Assembly: GCA_030549775.1 (NCBI GenBank)
Contig: CM060180.1
Coordinates: forward strand, 85,697,172-85,761,171
Source of the DNA: Tamarix chinensis
Lineage: Eukaryota > Streptophyta > Magnoliopsida > Caryophyllales > Tamaricaceae
Direction: 5' to 3'
DNA length: 64,000 nucleotides
Position numbers and translations under genes: made by a program. The notes beneath the pieces are model-generated. The model did no database searches and was not told the DNA's origin. It was given only the letters and a program-made list of their open reading frames with translations. Each line of letters begins with the position of its first letter. The first letter of the stretch is position 1. Below, piece by piece: positions 10,871 through 22,750 of the stretch.

Positions 10871-13499
10871 ATATTTCTACTAACACGTACATTTATAATC
10901 CACCCAACTCCCATCTCCACTCTTAGCAACATTCCTAAAACATTAGGCATCCATTTAGCTTAAACACAAGGATGTGTCCAAAGGACCAAATTGCCCATGA
11001 GGATTATATTAGTTTTATTTTACTATAAGTGTCTACTCTCTTAGCTTAGCATGTATATACACATAACACTAATTATCAACATCAACCCCTTTTTCTTAGT
11101 CACATTTTTCACACATATCACATCATATACAAGATAATATAATAATCATGAAATTAGAGAGTAACCCAACCTATTTACATAAAACATGTACCAAAAATCC
11201 TAATGTGCTAACAGTCGATAATCCATACATTTTAGTAAGTATAATGGTTACCTTATTTGCAATAAAACCAACATTAATCGATATCTCGGTTTAAGATGCT
11301 TAAGCTCCGATTAATGAAATTTTGTACCTAAGATAATGTCACAAGTAAAATATTAATATTAGATAAATAAAAGATTGATTTTTACTAAAAATATTAATTA
11401 ATTAATTATATATATATATAATTAAAAGTATCTAATACCTTAATTATGGTAACAAATGTCAAATGGCACAGCATAACTCACCCTGCCATGTAGCATGAGC
11501 AATATAAAATGGCAAAAGGGGTAAGAAAAAGGAAAGGAGGGGAGGGGATCGGGTATGCTTGAGGGGGATGTTGGGGGTGGTTGTTAGGTGCATGGGTGAG
11601 GTAGGGTGTAGGGGTGGTTGGAGGTCGAAGTGTGGTGGCTTAAGGGTGATGAAGACAACAGTGATGGCTATAAGAAGAGGGTACAGCAAAGGGAGGGAGA
11701 AGAGGAAGAAAGGAAAAGAAGAATAGAAGGAAAGGGGGAAGGATGGATGGCTCAGACCAAGTAGTGTAGGGGGTGTTAGGGTGGTGTCAGGTGACTAAAG
11801 GGAGGCTGATGTAGCAGTAGAAGGGAGGAGAAGAGGTGGATAAGGGTGGCGGTGCAGGGGGTCAAAGGGACGAATGAGTGAAAAGGGAGGGGGTAAGATA
11901 TAGGGTGGTGTAAGGAGGTTTTTGGGTGTAGGAGGAGGGTGGTGTGGTGGCTAGTTCTAAATATTATATTTAAATGAGGTTTTATCATAAAGATTAATTA
12001 AATAAACTATTTTAATTAAAATAAAAGAAAATTAATTAGGGCAAATCAAGAATAAATTTATAAGTATTTTAATCAGGAGGAATTTGGGTATTTTAGCTAA
12101 TTAAAGATTTTAATTTGGGAATTAATTAAATAAATTATTTTATTTAAAATAAGAATGAGAAAATAGTTTTAATTTAATAATAATTTTTATAAATAATTTA
12201 ATTGGAGTAATTTAGGGAGTTTTGATAATTAAAATAGAATTTATGGAAAATATTTTAAATATCCTAATTTAGCCTAAAAAGGGATTTAAATATTATTTTA
12301 TTTAAATATTATTATTTTTTAAATATCCTAAATTTTCAGATTAATTTAATTGGCCCTAATCTAATTATTTTTCTCCTTTCCTTTTTCCCTTTTTCTTTTT
12401 CTTTCTTCTTCCTTTCTTTTTCTTTTTTTTCTCTCTTTTCCCCGCCTGGGCCAGCCGTGGCCCAGTTCCCCTTTTCTTTCCTTCATTTCGTGCGCTCGGC
12501 CCAGCCCATGCAACGGCTGCTTCCTTCGTCCGACTCCTCCGAATCGCGTTTTGGCTCCGTTTCCACCGAAACGCGTCGTTTGATTTAATGACACCCGAAC
12601 CGCCCGGTTCTTCCTCCTTTTCTTTCTTTCTTTTTCCTTCACAAACCGCCTGGTCAACCGTCTTCTTCTTCCTCTTTTCCCCGCTGTCGACGACGCTGCA
12701 ACGCTGGCCGCCATCAATGGCATCTCCGGCTACGGTGATTAATACTGGCCGTTTCTTGTCTCATTGTCTTCCTCTTAACTCCAGGAATAAGTTTTCATAA
12801 TTATTCGACCTTATCTCTCGCCCGTTTCTTCTCCCCAGCCTCGCAAAAATTCGAAGCAAACCAAACGATGCCCGATCAATTACTGCCACTGGCCACCCAA
12901 ATTCTCGCATCTAATGCCTTCCTGCCGATCCCCAAAACCTTATTATCCCATTTACCATCTATAAAAAGCCTAGTTTTAGGAGTTTTGGAGATTTTCTTTC
13001 CCGAAAACCCTCGGTGAGAGCTATCCACCACCGCAATTTTAGACACGTTTTTCTCCACCGATAGCCAACTTCAGCGCCACTGAATCATTTCATTTTCTTC
13101 CCTGAAATTTTCTTTAGCTAACTAAACCATTTTCACCTCTCGATTCTTCTTGCACGGGCCTCCTTAGCCGTGCCAAGTTAGTTGCTCGTTCTCGCCTGAA
13201 TTTTGACCCCAAAGCCTTAAACCGCCTTCCACCGTCGTTCGCCGCCACCTTTGGTTGCACCACCACCATCATTTTGTCTCTCTCCTCTTGGGCAACGATA
13301 AACACCTCTTATCTCACCTCAATTCTCCCTATATTTTTCCCAACATCCATCTTTCCCTCTTTTCTTCTATTTTTCCAGCCACCGCCGCCGCCGCCGTGCA
13401 CCACCACCAGTGCCGCCTATCCCCACCAGCCTAAGGTTGAACCCTAGACCCTCTAAAAAATTTTCCATATTATTAAAAGCCTTGATTTAATTTATTTCA

Positions 13500-13907
13500 A
13501 TTATTTACATGTAAATACCATTATTATTATTCTTAATATTTATATTCTTAATATGTTTTATGATTATTATTATTAGTATTATTTTATTTTTTTTTATGTT
13601 GAAGGCTGAAGCCTTATTGTATTTTAATTCTATTTTATTATAAGAATAATTATTATTAACATTTTATTATTTATTTTGGAAAATCTTAGGCCCTAATTTT
13701 GTATTAACATTAGCACTTATTTATTTTAGTATTATTATTTCTATTGTTCTTATAACCATTAATAATAATATTATCATTATCTTTATTATTTCAATATTAT
13801 TATATATTTTATTAATTTTATTATTAATATTAAATAAATGGTAAGTCATTAGTTATAAGTAGGGTCGAAACCCCACTTTAAATTTTAAAGCTTATATATT
13901 ATTGTTA

Positions 13908-13963
<56 letters not shown>

Positions 13964-14200
13964 TTATATTTCGAATTTCTATTATTCTTATTCCATTATT
14001 ATTAATGAAAATATTTTACCATTAGTATTGTCAATAATGTTATTATTGTTATTATCATCATTATTATTATTATGATTATTATTATTATTGTTATTATTAT
14101 TTATATTCTCATTTATATTCTCATTTATATTAGTTTTATTATCTTTGATATTATTATATTAGTATCATTATTATTATTAGGGTAAAGTCTTTAACCCTAT
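13500..14200. repeat. ATT/AAT-rich tract of A2 with long microsatellite
   Basis: The tract is dominated by TTA/ATT runs. The purest run is about 13904-13964, with another at 14041-14105. A5 carries an AAT tract at the matching position (62460-62890), so the tract is part of the element's design. Confidence 0.85.
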
Positions 14201-14619
14201 ATTAAAAAGGTTTATAATATCTCTATTATTTTTATGAAAGTTAGAATTTTGTTAAAGTTGTTTTATTAATATGTTATTATTTGGTCAAAGCCCTAAGGAG
14301 GCGTAGGAATATGCTCCAAGACCGGTGTCGTTTTAGGTAAGGGGTGCTAAGGCCTTTTATGTGCTTATGGGCATTATGTGCTTCGCATGCTATGTATCCT
14401 ATATTTATGATTATTAATTATTTTGTATGTGGTATGACATGAAGTTGAAGTATATTTTTATGTTTTTGTGTTTTTGTATGGCATGTGTACTATATGTATG
14501 TGACGATATGTGTTGTGACCCTATAAGACATGCATGAGAGGATGTCGATGTGGTTTGTGTGGGAGAAAGGATGAAAAAGGAGGATGGGGAAAGAAGTTGA
14601 CTAAGGGAAGTGAGTTGAC

Positions 14620-15170
14620 CTAATATTATGGTTTTATAAGGAATAATCTAATGTATAGTTTTATGTGGAAGAGTATAATTTAGGGTTTTATGCGGAGAAT
14701 ATAATTTATGATGATAAATGGGAGAATAAAATTTATGGTTTGTTTGGGAGAATCTAGTTTATGATGTTTTTTTTGGGAGAATGCAATTTATGATATTATA
14801 TGGGAGAACCTAATTTGTGGTTATGAAAGGGGAGAATCTAATCAATTGTATTATGTGAACAAATCTTTGGGTTTTATATGATTTGAATCTTTGTGTTGGT
14901 ATGGATTGAATTTAGGGTTTTGTGTGAATGAATCTTTGGGTTTAATATGGTTGAATGCAGGGTTTTGTAAGGATGAATCTTCAGGTTTATGTGAATTGAA
15001 TCTAGGGTCTGGTAATGATGAATATTTGGTTGGTATGGATTAAATTTAGGGTATTGTATGACAGAATCTTGGGTTTTGTGTGGTGGTATTAGGGTTGCGT
15101 GGTGGAGTTAGGGTTTTGTATGGGAGTTAATGATTGCATGGAATTTAGGGTTTACATGAAAAGTTTGAAT
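14620..15170 (-). repeat. 30-35-bp imperfect tandem repeats in A2
   Basis: On the plus strand, units resemble 'GGGAGAATCTAATTTATG' in the left half and 'GAATCTTTGGGTTTTAT' with 'GAATTTAGGGTTTTGTG' in the right half. They recur about every 30-35 bases, or as paired units of about 70. The units are degenerate and I could not fix one consensus. Confidence 0.6.
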
Positions 15171-15734
15171 GGTTGCATGGGATGTGTAAAGTGTGCATGG
15201 GAGTAAAATTTACGTATGAAAAGTTAATTTGGGATGTAAGGAAGGTAATGTAAGCATTGTCTGGGTAGTTAAACACTTTGGATGGAAAAGAATACGTGGA
15301 ACATTATCTGGGTACGTAGGAGACGAAGCTAGGGTTGGAGTGGTTAATTATGGTTTGTGGTGGTTGATTAAGGTTTAGTATGGGTGCTTAAGGTTTTTGT
15401 TGTATCATGTGTTTTTGGTGATTAAGGTGTAATTATGAGAATGGAATCGATGATTTGTGATGTGTGGAGGGTTAAAATAATTTGGGTGATGTGAGGTGGA
15501 GTAAGAAGAGATGTTAAGGCCTAAATTAGGGTTTCGGGATAAAACCCTAGCGTGACATGTGAAGTAGAATTGGAGGATAAGTGTAAAGGGAGCGATTCAT
15601 GCATGTCTGGGGTTTGGTGGTAGCACGTGTGTAATTGGTGAATAAAGTATGATGATGAATATGGGATTTATGATTTATGATTAGTGCATGGCGAAAGCCT
15701 TTGAATAAAATATTTAAGACACTAATCTTTTGAA

Positions 15735-16145
15735 GTGGAAGATTATTGAGCCGAGTCCAAACCGATCCACCGGTCAGGAATAGTGGTTAGATCGTGTAGT
15801 CCTATGTGCGACCGATCCCGATTATAATAGAGGTTAGGACATGAGGTCCTATGTGTGACCGGCCCACCGATAATAATAGTGGGGTGACTCGAGCTCAATA
15901 AACACAAACCAGAATCGTTAAAGCTCTTAAAAGATACTAATTACTTACAGTGGAACACCATGCGAGCAGGAACCAAACCGATCCACCGGTTAGGAATAGT
16001 GGTTAGGGTTTCTACCCTATATGTGACCGATCCACCGGTAATAATAGTGGTTAGGGCAGGATGCTCTATTGTGACCGATCCACCGGTAATAATAGTGGTT
16101 AGGGCATGATGCTCTATTGTGACCGGCCCATCGGTTATAATAGTG
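15735..16145 (-). repeat. 48-bp hairpin repeats of A2
   Basis: Two adjacent 48-base units (16025-16072 and 16073-16120) are almost identical and a partial third follows. Each contains CCACCGGTAATAATAGTGG, with CCAC and GTGG able to pair. More divergent units extend left to about 15735. These are the minus-strand equivalents of the CCAC...GTGG repeats in A1, A3, A4 and A5. Confidence 0.88.
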
Positions 16146-16896
16146 AGGTGTTCCTATGCTCGCATGGATTGATAAAAGGCATGGTGTGAATCGGATCCTG
16201 TTAAGAGATTAATTAAACAATTAATCTGGATTATATGGGCCTTTGTACTTTTACCTGAATCGTTCATATACCTTTATGTTGTTATGTTGGATTATGCCCT
16301 GTTATTAATCTGCATGGATTATGTGCTTGTGTGTTGGCCTTAGTGCTCGGTTACCTTACTCAGTACGTAGCGTACTGATCACCCTTTTCATGGGTGTTGC
16401 TCATTCCCACGAGTAGTATGCCCTTATGACTTTGTGCAGGTGGGCGAGATATCCGTCGGGGCTAAGTGTTGAGCATGATTGGTTCAAAGTTCGAGAGTGT
16501 TGTGGCCATATTCATTCTTTACGCGATTTCATTCTTTTTGTTATTTCTTTGGTATAGTATTTACCATTTTCTGATTCATTACTCGACTGAGTATTTTATT
16601 GAACATTTTATCGATTGTAAGTTTAATTCTCTTTTGGAAATGAGTTAAATTTCTTGATGCGTACTCTGATTTTGTTTTACAACCGTTTAATGATTATTTG
16701 GAGTTTAGTTTGTATTAATTTTGTAATTGATTGTTAATCTCTTCTTTAGCCTTAGTACTTGGTACTGGAACGGTTGGAGAGAACCGGTCTGGTACTAAGT
16801 GTGGCGGTAACATTCCCACAATTCACAGGTTTAAAGTGTTTCTATCTTAATTGCTTCCGTTTAAAAAAAAAAATTAGTGAATTTTGGGGTGTTACA

Positions 16897-17799
16897 ATGA
16901 TGGTGGTTCGAATTCTGGTAGAAGAGTGATGATGGTGATTCGATGATAAGGGTTTAACAATGATGATGGTTCGAATGGACCACACTAATTCATCTATACA
17001 TTTAGTGATGGATTGATAATTATGCTTAGTGTCAAAATTAGGGTTTGGATGCAGGTTGGAATTGTGGTTTAGGGTTAGGGTTAGGGTTTGGTTCAAAAAA
17101 GAGGGAATAAGGTGTTGTTTGGTTGGTATGGATGGTTTAAGGTTTTGAATTAATGGTTTAGGGATTCAGTTTTTTATACCGATTTAAGGATTGGTTTAAC
17201 CACAAAATAAAGTAGGATTTGGATGGTAATTAGGGTAGGAAAAAATAGATTAAGAATAGTAGAAAAGATATGGATTAATCTCTAATTCACACAGACAAAG
17301 AGATTAAAACTTTCAAGCCAAACCTTTCACACAGATTTGATTTGCTTGAGTTTGAACTCACACAAAATTCATTCAATGTTAATCTTCAACTTCAATTCTT
17401 CATTCCATAATTATTATACATCCACTATGCTCGACATTAATGAATAATATAACCTTTCTACCACTAGCTAAAGCATATTCCAAAAGATTCTAAGCTAAAA
17501 GATATTATGCTAACTTTATGCTAATTTTACTCTCCTACTTTGTAACTTAATTAATAAATTAGCTAAATCCCTTAATAATATTCAAAAATACTGCTAATAT
17601 ACTCCTCATGCACGTGGTTAATCCCTCCTTGCATGATATGCATGCCATGTACATGCACGTAGACATTTACTTACTTGTTTGTTACGTTTCGAGCAACGTA
17701 ACCATCCATTTGTCTTCAAATTTACAAGAGACACTTTTCAAATGAATAATAATTGGTTCCATAATTATGAAAGCCAACTCTTGAGTGTTTTCTCCTACA
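16897..17799 (+). mobile_element. B2: partial second copy of element B
   Basis: This part matches B1 in order: ATGATGG/GGTTCGAA-type repeats, the telomere-like tract, 'TTAATCYCTAATTCACA', the 'GCTAAAAGATATTATGCTA' block, a CATGCACGTGG stretch, 'GTAACCATCC', 'AATTGGTTCCATAATTAT', and the end TTTTCTCCTACA at 17799. C is absent. The 5' part is missing because A2 abuts it. Its right flank is TCGGA; the partner duplication is not visible. Confidence 0.65.
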
Positions 17800-18703
17800 T
17801 CGGAGGCAAAGAGGAGGGAAGAAGAAGAAGAAGAGGCATATGAGGTAGGTTGTGTAGGAGGAGGACTATTATTGTCACCTGTCGAGCATGGCAAGTGATA
17901 GGTATGAAAGGGGGGAGGGGCAGGAATGCAGGGAAGGAGGGGGAACAGGGTTTCTAGGATAAAAATAGAAAGAAAGGATGGCAGGGGGAAGGGTGGTGTA
18001 GGTGTCAGTCGGTAGTGGATAGTGTAGGTAGGGTTGTAGGGGCATGGGGGAGAAGGCATGCAAGGGGGTTAAGGGGTGATTGGGTTGGGGGATTATGGGG
18101 AAGAAGAAGAGAAAAAGGAAGATGGTTTCATTGGGGAAGGGGTAGAAGGGAGAAGGAGTGGCCCAACCCACGTGGGAGAAAAAAAAAGAAGGGGGAGATA
18201 GGTTGGCCCAAGGAGGGAGAGGAGGGAAAGAAAGATGAAGATAGGGAGATAGGGCTTGGGCTAGCCTAGTGGGAGAAGGAAGAAAAGAAAAGGGGAGTAA
18301 AGCTGGGTTGGACCAAGGAAGAAGGGAGGAAGGAAAAAAAAAGAAAGCAAAAAAAAGAAAGCAAAAGGAAAAGGAGAAAAAGAAAAAGGAATATATTTTT
18401 AGGACTAGGATTAGAAATTAGGCTAAAATTGGTTTTTTGGAAAAATATTAAATTAATTTATCACAAATTTAGGTATTAATTTAAGATAATACTTTAGGTA
18501 AAAATGATGGGTTTGGCATTTATTTAGATAAGGGAGTAAGGTAAAATGATAAAAATAATTATATTAATTTATTAAATAATTCTATCTATTTGCAAATCAA
18601 GGGTCCCTAAAATAATTAAATTGATAATTTAATATTAAATTATCTCAAGTAAAAGGTTAAACATTTAAATTTTGGTTTTAAAATTTTGAGGTGTTACATT
18701 AGA

Positions 18704-19500
18704 GTAATTGCACTACCACTCTTGGTTAGGGAATTAGAATGGACAAATGTTAGACACAATGTACAGGAAGTTGGTGAAACATCAAAAGTTATATGAGCTT
18801 ACCTTTGTAGATCCTATAGCTGAAAACATATAACACTTGATACATTAGAGGTGATTAGCTCTGATAGAAAAATGGTGGTATCTGTCTGACTTTAGATTCC
18901 TCTTTACAATAATGTACGATTTCATTTTTTTTTCTTGAGTGTTCATGGGTCAATTACATGTTTACCGCACAGAGATCCACCTAACAGCTCACAACCTAAT
19001 AAGATTATTTCCATCTTAAGTATCAATAATTTGTCACAATATGTATCAGTATGTATTTTAGTTAAACTAGTTTTGTATACAAATATCATTATACTATATA
19101 TGTCTAACTCTCATGTTATGATAATTTATATGGGATGTAGGTAACCTTGATGTAAAATATAATATTACCACTTGTATCTAATTAGTGGTATAAACATGCT
19201 ACTTCAAGCATATCTAGATGGGACGAGCCATACCGTAATTGCATTCAGCTATATCGGAATGGAATGGGCGTGGATACTAAGGAGGAGACTTAGGTTGATG
19301 ATATGTGCGAAACATAATGATTTCAGTGAAGAATGTTTTGTCCTTTGTTTTATCACATTATCTTAAGTATTTTATTATATAACTTTATGCATTGGTGTAT
19401 GGGTGATTAATATAACAAGAGTTTCTCTGATAACAAAGTTATAGTAGTCTTAATACAAATTAATATAAGTTTACAAGAAAAAATCTACTAACTATCATCA
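18704..19500. other. intergenic stretch, no gene recognised
   Basis: The first bases continue the sequence that stood left of A1 before insertion (joining 5350 to 18704). A 64-codon plus-strand frame at 19172-19366 has no recognisable motif, and I do not support it as a gene. Confidence 0.45.
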
Positions 19501-21320
19501 ACAAGGGGTTGGTCGGCCTCCTCCTCCTCACTAGAGGAGAGTCTAATCCCACCCATGGCGAGGTACACCTCCTTTATCTTATAAAGACATTCTTCCTTAT
19601 CAATTATACCCATCTTCTCTTATTTGAACCAGTAGTAAAACTCACCCATCAATTCATTATTTATCTCCACTTCTATCCTAATGTATGGGGCATCACTCGG
19701 TCCTTCATCTACTGGTATAGAATAGACTACTAGATGGATACAAGGATGATACCAAGGAAGGTATTTGTCTAAGGCCTCATGTTTATATGTGGAGCGATGA
19801 AAATGGGAGTTGAATTCCACTTGGTGGTGTGGCCAAGCATTTCAAAATGATGCACTATTAGAGTAATCTGCCTTATACTTCTTAATGGTTACACTCTGAA
19901 AAAATCCATGTGCTAAAACAATAGGAGAAATCAGGATGAGTTAGGGGTAGCCATATTGTCGGGCAAATCGATCTAGTATATAAGGCTCCACAACATCTAT
20001 AAAGCATAAGCCATCTTGGTACATCTATTCAGGATGTTTCATACTTAGATCTTGGTCAAACAGTTAAAAATAAACCTACAAACACATGTAAAACAATATT
20101 AATATTAATTATTACAAACAATTACAATTGAAAATTGTCCACATAAAGAATTTCACCCACCTATTGGGCCTTTAGAGAATCCAATTTCCTCCTGTACTAA
20201 ATTACACCACCTATGTTCTCTGGGGAAAGAGTCTAATGAGATGTATCCCACCAAATCACTACAACATCGAAGGATAGATTATACATACGAGAATAACTCC
20301 ACGAAAAGCATGGTAAATACTCATAAATCTAGGTATATGCACAATTATAACATATATATAACATAATAAAAGTAACAATTAAACAATTTTTTTAATAAAT
20401 AATTAGCGATAAATAATTACTTCTAATAATGTCATACAACCACCTATCTACTTACACCTGGCCCTAGATATTATCCCAAGATGCCTATATAAATACACTA
20501 AAGTCCTAGTTTTGAGGGGTTAATCACCTAACTTACTCAAATTATGTACTCATCTAAGCACGGTTGCTAGACTTGTCTACAAGAAGCATGCATGATAGCA
20601 ATTACCACATATATAACAAGGCATAAGACTCATCATCCTCAAAAAGGTTAGCCTTAAGCTTATAAAAATTATTATCCAATGCGATTTTGCTTTACTTCAC
20701 CAATAACTTGGGTTCATCCCATATGTCGGCCAAAAGCTCCACCACCTCTCCATCAGAAGGAAAATTATTGTTTATACACTCATACCCATGACAATTAAAA
20801 TACAAAATTTATCACATCATGTAGAATAATAGTATGTCAAACATAGATGCTTTAGGCTTGTAGTCTTGATGTAGTCATAGACAATGCCCATACCAGCATC
20901 ATCAACCGATAGTCTCCCCAATTTTTTTACCCCTCGCCGAACCCTTAGTATAATATATGGTTCCTACAACAAAAATAATATTAGAATAATGAATTATAAG
21001 GTAAAAATCTAGAAACCAATTTATAAAATAGTATAAATTACCTCAGCATCATTCCATATAGTGTATGCCACATGACCCTTAAAATTGGTGAGAAGATCTA
21101 GAATGAGTGGACCCCCACCAGTAGGTCTAGTTAATCTTCAATCATTGTTAGATGCCAACGAGGAAAAAAATCATGTTGTGTGGGTAGATGTGCTAGTTCC
21201 AATGAAAGCTTCCTCACTGAGATTATCATACTCCTCCTTAAATGACATGTGTTGTGTGCCTATAGTATGGGAGCTTTACCATGCTCAATTACAACTCGTG
21301 CTCGAGAACTGCCAATGACT
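19500..21320 (-). pseudogene. plant mobile domain (PMD) gene remnant
   Basis: Minus-strand translation in changing frames gives the expected order of a plant mobile domain protein. The pieces are GGPLILDLLTNFKGHVAY near 21110-21050, KKLGRLSVDDAGMGIVYDYI near 20900, DGEVVELLADIW near 20730, a DESYALLY...LVDKSSNR stretch near 20600, LVYLYRHLG near 20480, YRRKLDSLKAQ near 20180, VEPYILDRFARQYGYP near 19960, YLPWYHPCIH near 19740, and an acidic SSSEEEEADQP tail near 19520. In known PMD proteins the matching places carry a GGHVALRIW-type start, a WG.A.LA.LYR block and an H..EW..PDRVLRQFG block. Stops and frame changes break it many times. PMD domains are found both in host MAIN-like genes and in transposons; this copy could be either. 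Confidence 0.7.
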
Positions 21321-21455
21321 ATCATCTTCCCACCCTAGTGGTAGTGGGAGTGACCTGCCTTAGATCCCTTATTCTACCTCCTCTATATACCATCTACTAA
21401 TTATAACAAAAAGATCATTTATAAATATTATGCATTACCTCATCAATGGTCAATG

Positions 21456-21686
21456 GTTTAGTGTTAGGTTTCAAGGTATTGGGTTTGGGGTTTGGGTTAA
21501 GAGTTAAGGGTTTATGGTTTATAATTTGGGGTTTAGGGTTATGGGATAAGGCTTTGGGGTTTGGGGTTTAGGGTTAAGGATTTGGGGATTAAGGTTAAGT
21601 GGTATGGGAGTTTAGGGCTTATGGTTTGGGGTTTGGGGTTTAGGGTTAGTGTTAGGGTTAAAGGATTTTGGGGGTTCAGGGTTTTC
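21456..21686 (+). repeat. degenerate telomere-like tract
   Basis: About 230 bases consist almost only of variants of GGTTTAGGG, GGGTTTGGGG and GGGTTAAGG. The period is near seven, as in the plant telomere repeat, but perfect TTTAGGG units are rare. It lies between the PMD remnant and element A3 and is interstitial. Confidence 0.85.
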
Positions 21687-21723
21687 AACAGATGTGCCAC
21701 CTATTTGGGGTAAAATGAAATGG

Positions 21724-21761
21724 ATGAATTACCAGGTGGAAGAGGATTCTAATGGGTGAAC
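21724..21761 (+). repeat. left part of a 31-33-bp host repeat split by A3
   Basis: Units begin GRTGARTTACC and contain a GGTGGAAG-like core. One and a fraction units stand here. The pattern continues directly at 30044-30170 once A3 and one copy of its duplication are removed, which independently confirms the A3 insertion. Confidence 0.65.
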
Positions 21762-22750
21762 TGTAACGCCCCCAAAATTCACTACTGAAAATTTTCATTT
21801 TATTTAAAATTTAGCATAAGCAAAAAGGAAAAAACGTAAACTTTGGGGATGTTACCACCACACTTAGTACTAGATCGATTTCCTCCTACCGTTCTAGTAC
21901 CAAGTGCTAAGGCTAAAAGAATAAAATACAATTTGCTCAGACTCAAACTTTATTTAAATTAAATTAGCACAATAAGTTCTTTACAAGAATAAAACCCACT
22001 ATTAGTGGTTACAATAAGAAAGATCATTTTAACAAAAGAATAAAAGGTAAAAGACAAAACCTTGAATCATTCCTGGACAATCCTTACGCTCTTACCCGAT
22101 GCCCACTTGAATAGTACCTAAAATAGACCTATAAGGGATAATACCTATTGAATAGGTAGGGGTCAACAAATGGAACCCTTCAGTACTATAGTACCGAGTA
22201 ATCTTGTATACCTAACTGAAAGGCAAGGCCCGCATGCAACACATAGTACATAAGTGATATAAAATGATAACATAGGCAGGCTTAGGAAAATGGTGATGGA
22301 AAACATAACTAATACATAAGGCAACACTACATATATTAAGAAATACATAACAGAAAATGCATGTACTTAGCAAGTCCATCACATACCCAAGTAAGGACAA
22401 GCACTAAAGCCAAACATATAATATTTTAATGGATAAAAAAGGTGAAATCAATACCTTTTATCTTAAGCCATTAATTAATCATTATCTCTAGAATTATATT
22501 CACATGATTGTGGGGACCACACTATTATAGTCGGTGGACTGAAAACACTCAACAGGGTAAAATGCACCTAACTACTATTATAACTGGTGGACCAAAAATT
22601 ATCCTTACTCACCCTGACTCATGTGGTGTTCCACTGTAAGTAATTAGTATCTTCTCATGATTTATTACCATACAAAGTTTGGTTTATCTATCTTAGAATC
22701 CACCACTTTTATAGTCGATGGACCAAAAACACCCCACAAGATAAAATACT

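Larger units (their letters stand above)
11955..16896 (-). mobile_element. A2: inverted copy of the A element, nested in A1
   Basis: On the minus strand the element begins at 16896 with TGTAACACCCCAAAATTC. Then follow the stem-loop (16758-16799), the CAGTAC...GTACTG palindrome (16361-16377), 48-bp hairpin repeats (15735-16145), a 30-35-bp repeat field (14620-15170), an AAT tract (13500-14200), a GC- and purine-rich block (12361-13440) and an AT-rich tail. ATGAT follows the head at 16897-16901, but no matching duplication or GGTGTTACA end is found at the low end. The join to A1 near 11955 therefore looks like a deletion junction. The order and the AAT tract match A5 most closely. No coding sequence is supported. 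Confidence 0.68.
5351..18698 (+). mobile_element. A1: long LTR-like non-coding element carrying nested insertions
   Basis: The left end reads TATAACACCACCAAAATTC, a decayed form of the TGTAACACCCCAAAATTC end seen in relatives. The right end reads TTTTGAGGTGTTACA. The same five bases, TTAGA, flank both ends (5346-5350 and 18699-18703), so the whole span behaves as one insertion. In order it contains a stem-loop (5444-5484), a CAGTAC palindrome (5800-5816), CCAC...GTGG tandem repeats (6180-6690), a 146-bp tandem array (7092-10870, split by B1), a purine-rich block (11459-11950, resuming about 17800-18400) and an AT-rich tail. I infer that A2 and B2 were inserted inside the purine-rich block. 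No coding capacity is visible. TG...CA ends plus 5-bp duplications suggest a solo LTR, but the internal region of such an element is not in the window. Confidence 0.7.

Noticed and set aside
12361..12723. 120-codon minus-strand frame, Arg/Lys/Glu-rich
   Set aside because: Falls in the matching block of A2 and is low complexity.
15735..16145. Regularly spaced hairpin repeats resembling a CRISPR array
   Set aside because: Plant nuclear DNA; spacers between cores are themselves repeated, and there are no cas genes. The pattern is a tandem repeat within a mobile element.
17682..18269. Frames of 84-125 codons on both strands
   Set aside because: Lie in the purine-rich block of A1; low complexity.
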